From NCBI RefSeq assembly GCF_019399895.1, contig NC_091867.1, positions 2,542,001 to 2,606,000 on the forward strand: 64,000 bases of DNA, written 5' to 3'. This DNA is from Cardiocondyla obscurior (Eukaryota > Arthropoda > Insecta > Hymenoptera > Formicidae). Positions 26,401-39,600 of this stretch are shown in pieces; within the stretch, counting starts at the first letter, position 1, and each line of letters starts with the position of its first letter. Both the position numbers and the translations under genes were made by a program. The notes beneath the pieces were generated by a model. It was not told where the DNA came from and did no database searches. It saw only the letters and a list, made by a program, of their open reading frames with translations.

Positions 26401-29400
26401 TAGAAAATTAGGGCCATCGAAAAATAAGGAAAGAAACACAACAATATACGTAAAAGCGTATATATACACGTGACGTTTCCTCGTCACTGGACTGTTACCG
26501 ATATCTTCAACGAGCTGACCTTTAAACCGTATCCTGATAAGACGACATCGTCTTGCGGAGGTTTTCTCAAGTCATCTGGTTATTATTGATTGTAAAATGC
26601 GACGTTCCTTTTTCCTCGTTTCGTGATATTTTATATGGTCGCAAACGAAGGATCCAAAAATATACCCTGGCGAAGAGCACAATAATAAAGAAAGAAATGT
26701 GAGAATTAAACTCATATTCTAACATTCTTGAAAAAGACGGAGAAAAAAATATTTCAAGCGTGCCGGTTTCTGAATGAATTGTCGAAGATGTTAATTCTAC
26801 CACGCACTTTTGCTTAGAAACAACGATAAGAACTAATCTAATTCGATATGAGAAAAATTCAAGATATTACAATTTTTTACATTCACGATTTCCTTCAAAA
26901 TCTGAATACAAGAAAATAATATCAGAAATATAACATATGTATATAATAATTTCAAGTTCCTTATCAACGTCACTCGGGAACTGACACGCCGAGTGACATT
27001 TTCGAAAGTCTCTAATCGCGATAGAAGTAATAAAGAGTCAACAACAATTTCGTCGCATCTCTTAAATGGCATTGGTTAAATAAACAGGATAATAAAAAAT
27101 ACGAATCCAATATCCCAAGTTTATGATTATCAAGATATTTTTAGAAGTATAAATCGACGTTTAAGTAATATTTATACAACATTGACAAAGATGCCAAGAA
27201 TTCTAAATCCACCACAATTTTCCGCTTTGACGAATCCTCTACAAGTATCGCAAATCTGCACGAACTGATATGGCATGTGTGTGTTCGGAAGAGGAATGTA
27301 GAAAACCAAAAGTCGGTTAATCTCAAACGCGGCTCGCATTGGCACAGGTGAACGGTAAGTCGATCGATATGCATATGTGCACATTCGTACACATATGTCT
27401 CAGACAGCGCAGGTGGTCTTGTTTTATTAGTGCCAGGTAGATGTGGCAATGTATGCTGAATATAAAAGACGGTATGAATCCGCATTAAGATCGGATTTAA
27501 AACGAACGTCTCAACTCGTTCGAGAGCGTCTTATTACCTTTGACTTCTCAGAAATTTCTCTACTTCGCGATTCAAATCTTAAACGAAAGTGCGCTGCAAC
27601 AAGAGATAAATCGAGCGAGAGATCGTATTAATATTCGTTTCATTAGAAACCAGTAGCGAGATAAATTTAATCCGTGAGTAAAATAAAGATGGGACAACGA
27701 CGTCGTGACGTCTTTAGCAAACAGAATGCAATTTTTATAAATAAATTAATTAATTTAATTATGTGCTCAATGTATGGAATTAAAAGATTTCCCTATATCG
27801 AGCCTGAAGTGCGGACGGATAACGGAATCCTATTTTTCAAACTACTTCTCGGATGCAATTAACCAGATGTTCTACCAATCTTTCCACGCCAACCTAAAGA
27901 CAGATGCGAAACGTAAACGTACCTGTCCGTGACTTTGGTTCGTAGCAATTTAAACGCAAGCGCGGAGTCCAGAAAGTGTCCACGTTGCGAAGGAGATGCT
28001 GTTCCACTAGAGTTTCTCCTGCGCCTTTCGACTTTTCCTAATCAAATCTGCGGCAATTCAGACACGTTCCGAAATCGGGCAGGGAGATCGTCACGTTTGC
28101 GTTCGAGTCCGCGGATGGTAGGATGGACACGACACGTGCGCTCATAATCTGTACGGAAAGACTACTCGCTACTGGCTCCGCTTGAGACGGCCGATGCCGT
28201 CGTTGAGGATCAAGTATCTCGGACCGACTTTCGTCGCGCCGTCTGACGGCCACACGACGCGAAGATTCCCAACGTGGAATTCATAAGCGGCACTCACAAA
28301 CACGTGGGTGAATTTCTTCGTCAGACGTGCCGGTGTCAGCGTTACGCCGCTCAAGTTAGAGTACGAGACTGCCATACCATTACATGGCTAGGCAACGTTA
28401 CCGATACACCATGGGGACGAGGACGCGTTGACATTAGCATACAATACGCTACGAAATTCTTAAATTGGCATAACACACTTCGGAGCACGAACTATCCTAA
28501 ATGAGACTTGAATCGACTATTTTTTCAGAGACCGAAAGGAAATCGATAATAAATTAATTCAGGTCGTTAAATTACCAATAGCGCGATAAACTTTGAAGCT
28601 CTTACGCTACTTAAAATTCTTCAAAACCAAAAGTTGTTTCATAATTTCTATCCTTGACATTCTGGTATCATACTCGAAGTTAAAAAGAATTTATCAAGTT
28701 TATATCAAAAAGTGACGATAAAATCTTTGGCGTGTTACATGAATAATTGCCATTGTTCAACTGGTCGCACGCAGTGGCATTGATGTCGATGATAATGATA
28801 TAAATTGTAGGCGGAACGAGAAATAAAGAAACTAAACATGTTTTTCTAAAAAGATACGAAAAAGAAAAACGGAAGTCAGCTCGGTGATTGATGACAACTT
28901 CTATATGAACGTAAAAGGATACATTGCAGCATTTCTTGCACTCCGAGCGTCGATAATTCTCCGTGAGACGAGTAGCACTCCACGAAATCCTTCCGAAGAT
29001 CGTAAAAGTAGTTGTAATGTTCTGGTAGCTCAATGTCCTTATTACAAGCCTCCGGATGCAGGCATTGCCTCATTGGCGCCTGGCCGTCGACGACGAATCG
29101 CGGTTTGGCACCGGAAGTTACGCCAGGTACGGTGCTCCACCAAGCCTCAAACTTGAAAACGAAAAGAAAATGTTAATATTCAGACTCGTAATTAGATTAT
29201 TTTATCGCCGCTACACGAATCCCTTGAAAATATAATTGACGAATACGCTGAGCGATATATCAGCGATCGCATTATCGATACATACGCAAGTATCTTCAAA
29301 AGACAGATAATGTTTATCAGCCAGTTAGACTTTTGAATATGATTTTTAATAAACGCCCGTCCTTTCCTCCCACTGTCGCTAATTTAAAGGGCACCTTTTC

Positions 29401-32400
29401 GATCGCCTGCTGCAGAGAAACCCCGTACTCCCGGAGACTTCGCTCGGTCAAGGCTGGTGCGTGCGCCAGCGCGGCCTCGCTAATAATCCCGCTACTTCCG
29501 GCAATCGCTGGGTTCTCGCTGCCGGTCCCGGGCGTGCAACTCTCCTCCATTACCATCGGCCGCACGATGTACTGCTGCCTGCCCAGCACCTGCAAAAAGA
29601 ACGTGCGCCCGACTCGTGAGATGCGACGGCAAGCAAAAACCGTCGAGCGAGCGCCGCGTTGAGCTCCGCCGAGCTGTTGCTATGCGCCGCGAAATGACGT
29701 ATCAATTATGCTCCACTCGCGCAAGGGAGAGACGCAACTTCAATTTTATCTGATATCGAACGAACCAGCGCTTTCGCTACCGTGCTTATCGAAGCGGGTC
29801 GCCGAAGTGCCGCGTACGCAAGAGTCGAGAGAAAAAAAAAAAAAAAAAAAAGGAATAAGAATCACGAGCCAGCGCGTTTCCGCGCTTCGAAGCCGAAACA
29901 CTCCGCCGCGCGAAAGTAAACGCTATGAAAAATGCGTATCGCGAAAGAATAACGACGCACGGTTTGTACAATTACTTCGCGCGATTGCACTTAGTCCCAT
30001 CTGTTCTAACATTCGCGAGCAGAGATAAGATTTGCAGTATCAAAAGATCGGCTTCTTGCGAAACGGGGGCTCTACGTTTCTAACTCTCGCGTGGCCATTT
30101 GCCTCGTGCTTTTATCTCGGGTACGCGCTCGCTTTACCTCCATCTTCTGTACGATTAAGAATCTTGGCGATCGTGCGCGATTAGCGATTTCGATTTCGTT
30201 ATCGCACGTTACGTTATTGACGTGTGATGTAACGCGAGTAAAAATCCGGCAGCGATTACACAAAGAGGCATGTTCGGACGTTTGTTTAGCGTTCCATCGT
30301 TAGCTTTTTTTTTTTTCCCCTCCCTGATGATTGCTAAAATATGCGCCGCTGTTGAAAACACTCGGAGGGACGCGGCAATTCTTTTCGATTAAAACACGCA
30401 AAACCGAATGAAGGTCGAGGTCTACGACAGCACGTGGTCAAGGTCACAAGCACCTTGAACTTGACCCGCGCGTTTCCTCGTGCATTGATAATGCATCGCG
30501 ATTAGCAGTGATTAACGCCTGAAAAGTGCCTGCAAAGAGACCGAAGCATATCTGCTAGCCGCAACGTTTGCATATCGATAGGGGCAGCTAGAAATGCACC
30601 GCGATGATCTGATTGTTTAAAATATTTGTCTCTTGATCACGGATATTTCGAAAGAAAATGTGAAACGACGTGAATTAAAATTTAATCAAAAGTTTGATTA
30701 AAAAATGTAGGAAAAAGCGAAAAGGAAAAGCAAAAAAGTAAAAAGAAGGTCAAAAAAAAAAAAATGTGATAAGCAAATGACGGAAATGAGGCTATAACGA
30801 AAAGCATTAAGTAAATAAGTTAATTAAGTTTAAATTAAGTTGAATGTAAATTGGAGGTCACTCAGTATATTACAAAATGATTATGCAGGAAAATGTGAGC
30901 AAATGAGTAGAATATATGAATGTGTGATTATAATTATGTACTGACTGGAAGTATTACACTTCTTGTAACGTTATAATAAAAAAAATTATCTATTGTCTTT
31001 CTAAGAAAATGTTCAAGTAAATCAATTATTAATTACATATTGTCCTTCGAAGGAAGAGAACTGACTCTATGAAAAAATAAAAAGTTTTCAGGAGAATCCG
31101 GAGAAATATATTTAGATAGTTAAAATATTAAATAATTTTGCAGCTTCAATGTCTATTATCTGATCAATAGTTACGCGAATATACGACGAATTAATTTAAT
31201 CGTTCCTCCCTCATTTAATCATTTACTTCCCGAATCAAGACTTTCTTTTTTAATAGAATAGAATGACGATCAGAGTTTTACAGCTATTGATTCAAGATTT
31301 CGCACGTAAAAAAAGCAGAACAATAGATACTCATAAATCACTAAATGAGCTATTCAAACTTGTTTTTTTTTCCAGCTAACAATGAGAAAAGAAATCGTGA
31401 AACCGAATAAGAGAAACCGCAAATGAAGAAAATATTGCGGTACTGTGGCAACAATTTTCAAAATTCGCTAATTACACCGCGACATTTCACGTTCCTGTTT
31501 CCCATTGTTATCGCAGAAAAATAAAAATGTACAGTCAGTTTTAACATTTCGGAGGATTCAACGAAAGAAGTTCTCAGGTCGGTTTTGTTTCGCAGAAATC
31601 AAAACAGCATGTAATACACCTAAATTTTTTATGTCACGTTTTTCTTCTTTTGTTTTTTAATTTCGAAAGAGATAGAAAGCTTCGCGGCACTCAAGTCTTC
31701 GAACTTCAGTGTGCAATATGACAAACTTTGTAAAACATTGGTTCTAACGTAGTCTAATGACGTAAGAACGAATGGGCAAAGTACGAAAGCCCCTCGACCT
31801 TGCTGAGCCCGCATATCTTTTATACAGGTAACACACGTAAGTACTAAATCAGCATGAACACGTACGAATGATAGTAAATACGTACTATCGTGATTACCGC
31901 GTGCGTCGACGTGCAGCCTCGTCTTGAAATTACTATTGCTATTAATATACTAACGTAAGTAATAACGACGATAACGTCTCGAAAGCAATTACGATAGAAT
32001 CATTTTTCGAAAATAATTTTCTGCAATAATTTCTGATGCGAAGGGGCATGTACGAAGCGAGCTTATCGCGAACTTTTACATATATTTGCCTTTTATGTAT
32101 TTATTTATGTCTCGGTTTACGTCGCGTGATCACGCTTCAACCTCATAATTATATTTTCAAATATTATATTGCGCCGCGAAGCGATTTCACGTCGACAATA
32201 CGTTCAAACGCTATTCTGTTCGGATATTCGATTCTTCACACAGAATGCTGGAATGTATTTTTACTTGATATTTCTCATTGATATTGTTTTTAATATATTC
32301 TAATATTTCAATCGCTTAAACAATGCAAGACTATTGTAAATTAAGTCCAATAAATAATACAAAAAAGTTATTAAAAATAAAATAAAATATTAAAAAGAGC

Positions 32401-33650
32401 AGTTTAGAAATGTTTTTTTTTTTCGGGGAAAAAAAAAATTAACGAATGTAGCAACTAAATTAAACGCTACGAATAATTAATCCATTCTATTTTATATCAT
32501 CCTTTTAATCACACAAGCAATTTTTCAAACTACGGGCGAGCAAAAAAAATAGTTGAACGTATAATTAAACTATTTCCACGATTTGAGCCAAGCGGTTTTT
32601 ATTTTAATCCTAATTTTTATTTAAAAAGATACGAGCGTAGAATGTTTCTAGTACAATTCGCACATCAGGTTCGCGGCGACATGTGTCCGTGCAAGAAATA
32701 TAATAGGCAGGTTCTTTGACGCGCGGGGTTAACAGATCAAGGCGATTCTGCCAGAAGCACGATTCATCATCGTGCCGCGATCAAGCGTCTTCGAATCATG
32801 CCGTATGTCGATAAAAAGACCGTGGCGCAACACGCAAAAGAGAGGGATCTCTCTCTCTTGTCGAGTATTACGTAAATCTAAGTCGCGCACCTTCGACCGG
32901 CCTTCGTCGCGCGCGAGAGATCCTTTTTATGACGACTCGCGACAGGAATGACTTACCGAAAAATCGAAGCCGGAGAGTCGCTTTCTCGGGAAGCTTACGA
33001 GAAAGAAACGTGCGTTTATTTCAAACCGCGCATAAAAGAAGCCACCGTGAATATCTTTTGGAATTCTTAAACGGTGAAACGAGCGCGTCGAAACGGCGCG
33101 ATGAATTCAAAAGAATACGCGAACCTAATCGGCTCATTTTCAAAACAATTGCGACAGATACGTTTCCTCAATAAACGATAGCTTCGATCAATTTCGCCGG
33201 CTTCGTATAGAAACCATTCTACTAAATTAAATATTAATTGGGATACTGCACTGTTAAATTAATTTTTTTTAACTTTAAAATAAAACTGCTCCTACTAAAT
33301 AATTCGCTTTAAAATTTCTTTTATGTAAAAACATTTTAAATAAAATCACAAATTGAACAAGTACAAAAGTGTGAAAGAGTAGAATGTATATATAAATTGT
33401 GAATGCGAGCAAAAAGTTCCTTTCTAGACTGTAACATCAAAGTTGAATCCGTCTGCGATTAACAAGCAAGTTTAATTTCGTGCTCGAGCGTCTTCCGGAT
33501 TCGATGCACGAAAAAGGCAATGTATCCGAAGGACGAAGGTTCAACGAACGAGAGAGTATTCCACCAATACTATCACCCACGCCGCTGTAATCGCTATTCA
33601 GAATAACGTTGGCACGCGCCGTGCGGAGAAAACGAAGCAGAAAACAGAAG

Positions 33651-33681
<31 letters not shown>

Positions 33682-36600
33682 AAAGGAGAGCAGAAGAGAA
33701 ATCGGCGGGGCAAGAGAGCGGCGACGACGCGTGTTCTCTCCTTTTTGCCGACGAGATGTTGCAACCGTATAAAACCGTCGCGCGCGATTCTACACAAGGT
33801 CGAGTCAAACATTACACGCGAGGCTCTCATAAATTGTAAATGTGCCGGTCAAACTGCGACGTTACGGGACCCCGGTGGGGAGACCGGCAGGTCAAAGGTT
33901 TCCCGGCTTCAGGGGACGGAGACGAGGGAATATCGTCTTCCGCCGAGGGGAACGCGCGGTGAGGAACAAAAAAAGACAAATGGCCATGCAAATCTGATGC
34001 GTTATGTAATTCTCGTCGGCCGGGTCAAGCTCGACGTTTTCGCGTACCGCGAGAATAGCGTCAGTTATCATTGCCGTCATGTGTCCACCCCCCAGGTCGA
34101 TCGACCAAGAAGACCGATCTGTTTCTCCCACAGTCGCCGGATTTCCCGCTTTTTTCTCTCTCTTTTTTCTTTTTTTTTTCTTTTTCTTTTCAACGTGGGA
34201 TTAGCGAGGTCCCGTAATAGCAGGTCTAATCTATCCGCGTGTCTTGTTTCCTGATACGCGATTGCGTGTCTCTCGACGTTCGCCGAGTCGAGACGCAATC
34301 CTGATTCGCAGTGGCCGACCATGGTTAGAACCCGGACTGCCAGGGTGGGAGAGACCATCGCGAGCGAAGGAAGGTGGGAAGAGAGGAAAGAGTTAAGATG
34401 GAGGACCGGAATGGGGCGGTCGGTCGCGCGCCGCGAATGTACTGTCCGTGTACACGAACAGAATGCTGGATTTACAGAAAGCCAAAGGAGACGAACCCAC
34501 GAGAAGGAGGATTCGATGAAGAGATCTCCCGCGTGGGAACCGCTCGTGAAAGATGCACGCCGCTCTCTCTTTCTCTCTGTTTAATAGACGGATGCCTGAG
34601 GTCCAGTGTCCCTTGAAAAACACGTGGCTCTTTCCACCTATTCCACCGTGTACATATCCAAAGGTGCACGCATGTATAATTAAACGACGATAAGTTCCAA
34701 GGAAACGGCTACGCCGAGTGCCGACGGGCGAGAGCTCGGTCCGGAAAAGCGCGAGTTTGCCAAACACAAGCGGCTTTCCGGGCCGTTCAAATATTAGGCA
34801 ATCGCGAACGAATCTTTCTCGAGTAAAAGAAAAGAAAAAAAAAAAAAAAAAGCGGATCTACATGTACTCGAGATGAATTTCGAGGCCGGTGACGTTTTCA
34901 AATCCGCGGGATCTTAATCCGCAAGCGGAACGTGTATCCCTCGTTTTTGCGTCCCTGACGCCGGCGGCGCATGTTTCAAGACACAGCCGCAGCCTTGCTG
35001 TCAGCATAAGTCAACGTCCTCTCGCTTCTCACGAGAGAATGCTCCAGCAAATCTGCGACGGGATATACCGGCGCAATATACCTAGGCTAAAGCATCAACT
35101 AGGCTCACCGCAAGTTATGAAATTGGTCTCGGAGTGAACCGCGGTTTGCTGGCGTTCGAAGAGTAATTGAACTCTGTCACCAGACGACTGTATTTCATAA
35201 ATAACGATACGTGACCATATACACGAGCGGTTCCACAATCACCTCCATCTGAGATCTTACACACGCAATGAACTGTTGACTCTGAGAGCTAAATCTTTTA
35301 CTGTAAAGCATACTTGGCGATTCAGTTACTTATCCCCGTCGTCGCTGATCTCTCAAAAATTTACTGTTTCAAAGAACGCGACAAAACGGAACCGGTGAGA
35401 GCCAACAAGATACGCGGTATCGTAGAAATCTAGAACAGTACCGGCGCGTTCTCAAATCGCAAAAATTCGATAGACCTACTGCGTGCTGCCAGACGCCGGC
35501 GTGAAAAACCGAAGGAGGTGATTTTCGAGGCGAGACGATTACGTCAAATACCGCTATCTGCGGCGATATGATCTTTAACGGCAGCGACGTATGCCTCTTA
35601 TCGTTCGATTTCCTCTCCGTAACCGAGAGGAGAGACCGAGAACGCCTCTCGCTCGCTCGCGGCCGTTGTCCCCGATCGGGGAACCATTCGAGATTATAGG
35701 CAGGCAGGTATGCGACTCGGGGGAGAAAAAAAGAAAAAAAAAAAAAAAAGGAAACGGCTGACCAGATGGGACCCGGGCGCACTCGTGCAAGACACGATTC
35801 GCAACGAAGAATAAAGGAAAACCGGGAGCACCTGTTGCTGCACGCGTGCGCACAAAATTTCTCGAAAGGCACGATGTATTACGTTGCGCACTGCGGTCCG
35901 AAACGGAGGGAACAATGTGGAAAATACCACGGTGGAAAAATAAAAAAATTAAAAAAAATAAACGAAAACGTCACACAGATACCGGGTCTTTTACCGGTTC
36001 AGTAATCATTACGGTTCTTAACTAGCTAGGAAAGAAAATAAAAGTACAAAGATACGTATAGTAATGTACGAGAGATCCGTATAAAGACCGTACAAGCTTC
36101 CGATACTTTGGAGCTTCCTGTAGAATTAGACCCTCGTTGGTTTGAATTACATAGAGTTTAACGAAGTAAAATCTATCGACGGAGCGTACGAGAAAGCATC
36201 GTTTCGGGCAGCCACGTTAGATTCACGATTTCTCGTTTCTTTCCTAAGTATCGTCGGATTATGCCGGGGCGAAATTGCGCGGAACGTGGAAAAATGTCTC
36301 AATCGCGAAAGGGAAGGGGTCTCGCAATCAGCCCTTGCGTAAGACCGAGCCGAAAGTGGCCGTAAGCGTCCTCGTACTTTCAAAATAAATTTCGTATAGG
36401 CGCGAACGAGCGGATCAAATCAAAGGTACTATTGATTCATTCAAACGTCAAGAAAATTCAAGAGAAATCGACGAGATCTTAAAATCAAAGGATAAGTCGA
36501 CGCGAGAAAATAGAAAGAGAGAGAGAGAGAAAGAAAAAAAAAGAAAAAAAAATAACGCTGTACGAAATCAGCAGAGAAAAGGGGATAAAAATGACGGACG

Positions 36601-39600
36601 AAAAAAAGAGAACGAGACGCGAGAAAAGAGAGAGAGAGAGAGAAAGAAAAAAAAAAAAAAAAAATAACGCTGTACGAAATCAGCAGAGAAAAGGGGATGA
36701 AAATGACGGACGAAAAAAAGAGAACGAGCGTGCGAACGGCGCCAGGCGCATAACCGGGTGATCGCGCCGGCACAAGGCTGGAGGTAATGGACGACCTTTC
36801 GAGGGCGCGATGCTCCGCCTCCACCGGATAATTCGAGAAACAATGGCAGCCGACGACACGCACCGGCATGATCGCGTAAGCGTCTCGTACTAAAAGAGAA
36901 AAAGAGAGAGAGAAAGAGAGAGAGAGACCGCGGCTTCCGCAGGAGTGAAGCTACAGTTCTGCATAACGCAGCGACGTGAGTTTGTCGCACGCCACGAAAA
37001 ACATTTTACGTCCGCATTATGCATCGCACCGTCGATAAATTTAACGCGGTACATCAATCCAGAATCGCGCCCGTATCTTTGGGCTTATCTATGCAAAGAG
37101 AAATGTTCGAAGTAATATATGAATCTGTTTTACAAAACGAATACGAATTGCTAATTTTCGAAATCGAGGAGTTATAATCTTTACGAATCGCCACAGAGAT
37201 CCTCGCCAGCATTCTCTACTCGTCGTTTCGATTCAACTTTGATTTTACTTTTTTTTTTTTTTTTTTTTGATACTCTTTGGCTCGAATTTTAATCTGTAAG
37301 TTATGTGATCTTTTAGAAGAACGATGGAAAGGTTATTTGATCACTTTTAAAAATCTTTCACGGCAAATCGATCATTAAAATGAATTGAACGAAAAAAGGG
37401 TCATGTTGAATTACATTGAGGTTTTTTTTCCATAAAAAACTATATGCATTTTTCATGATAAAATAATGAAAAAATGCACAAAAAAACAATATGTGAATAA
37501 AAAGAGAAATATCGATATGAATTTCTAAATTAAAATAATTATGCAGAAGACTAAGAACAATTATAAAAAAAAGAAAAGAACAATAAAGTCATTGTTATCT
37601 GCGAATGCAATTGCTTCGATAAAAACAATCCAAATGTTGGTAACATTATCTTTGCAGCTAAATTATCATGACGTATAGCATTTAGAACAAAACAGCAGCT
37701 ACAGAAAAATACGCTAATTTTCGCAATCGTTTTCTGCAGTATAAATATTCCTTTAATGATATGACCGATATATTAATATTCATATATTCTAAATATTTCT
37801 CATACGTCTCTTTTCGAAGGACGAAATACGAATATTTAAATCCGTCAAAACGATAGATAACAATGATAAAATTATAATAAAAAGTGACGTACATTTTTCT
37901 ATTTTTACTCAATTAATATTCTTTAAAAATGACATTGAAAAATATTTTACTAAAACTGATTAAAAGCTAAGTTTTACTGCGACGGATGATTTTGAATTCT
38001 AAAAGAATTAATAAATCAACTTTCATGAATAATCCCGAATCAACAAAACGCTAAAGTCGTTTAAAATTCATTGAGCCAATAAAGTGACACAAAAAAATGA
38101 AAAAGAGATAAAACTTTTGAGGCAATAGAAAGTAAAATTATTTTAAATAAACAATTAGAAGTTATCTATTTTGCATATACATTTTTATGTAATGAACGAT
38201 TTTATGTGTATTAAAATGTATTAAATTAATGCCCTTCGTACGTTGGGCGATTGTAATATTTTCCTTCGTCCTTCTTAATTATATTTTCTGATAAAAAACA
38301 CCTGTTAGAAGCTCGTAACTTAAAAGACGACGATACGCGATTATTGCGATTTCTTCACCGAGATTTTTTATTTACAATCGCGTTTTTATTTACATCTCGC
38401 GTATCGAGACTAGATCGTAATACGTTTTGAAAAACTTGCTAATCACGATACTTAATTGATCAGCGTTCGTCGTGAAAACAACTCGATCTTTCCGCGATAT
38501 AAAACTAGCGAATCTACCGATATATCCACCGATACGCGATTATGTTTTGTCTCGTGTTCGAAAATTGTTTTCTAACGTAATCTATCGACTTTTTTTTTCA
38601 CGCAAAATAAAGGTAATAATAAATCGATTCAGTATCTATGTAACGGTATTAAGATTTGAGAGATAAAGATGTTATCAGAAAAACTCGGGTTTGAATTAGG
38701 CAAATTGTAATTCACGACCTCGTACTGTAAAAAGCCTCGTATAGTCACGAACGTATTTTTAACGTTTATTCTAATTAAGAGAACGGATTTGTAGTTGCGG
38801 CTACGACGAAAACTACGACGAAATTGGCTTTTACAGCCAGAAATAACCAGGTCTCGCTAAGCACGACTGCTTTTTATTTTCAGATTACTATCTTATGTAC
38901 GAAGAAAAAGAGAGAGAGAAAAAGAGAAGGAGATATTTACATATCTAAATCTTCGAAAATGACACGGTGCCCATACTGTCCTATATTTATTAGCAATAGA
39001 GTTATCACTATAGCTGCCGTCAGTATAAACACACGAAACACGAAACTTAAATGTACCTTGATTCACAACAAAAGTGTGAATCGCTACGGAAAGATGGTTT
39101 CTATATAAGTTTATACTCGTTTAATTTAAAAAAAGAAGAAAAAAAAGAAAGAAAATATTTATTTTCTGAAAAATGTTCTTCTTTCTGTAAAAAATACGGA
39201 ACACATGTGCGGTAATAAGACATGTATTGCAAAAAATACATTACAAAACATTATCGTCGTGCTCTTAAACAATTAAAAAATTTTTTAAAGTTAAGAGATA
39301 ATATATTTTTTTAAGTAAAGAGATAATCAAGTGACTCATCAGTGTGTCAAAAATTATATAATAAAAAAACCATTGTAAAATATTGTTGCAGTATATCTAA
39401 TTAAAAATATATAAATAATTGTAGTTAAGAGACTTTAGATGAGTAAAAGGCTTGTCATTCTGCATGATTTTAAATGTTACAAATGTTTCTTTAAATAAAA
39501 ATTATTAAATTCACAAGTACTATTGTTGACTCTCGACATTCATTTCTTAGCGACTTATTTCGAGACAAAATTCAATTAAATTTTTCAAAACGCATTAATA

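Noticed and set aside
33437..34358. Cluster of overlapping frames on both strands
   Set aside because: They arise from poly-A and purine-rich tracts in ESRP intron 1; composition is unlike the real exons.
36441..36990. Two overlapping minus-strand frames rich in Phe, Ser, Leu and Arg
   Set aside because: They are produced by the GA-microsatellite and the tandem duplication; no homology and no splice context.
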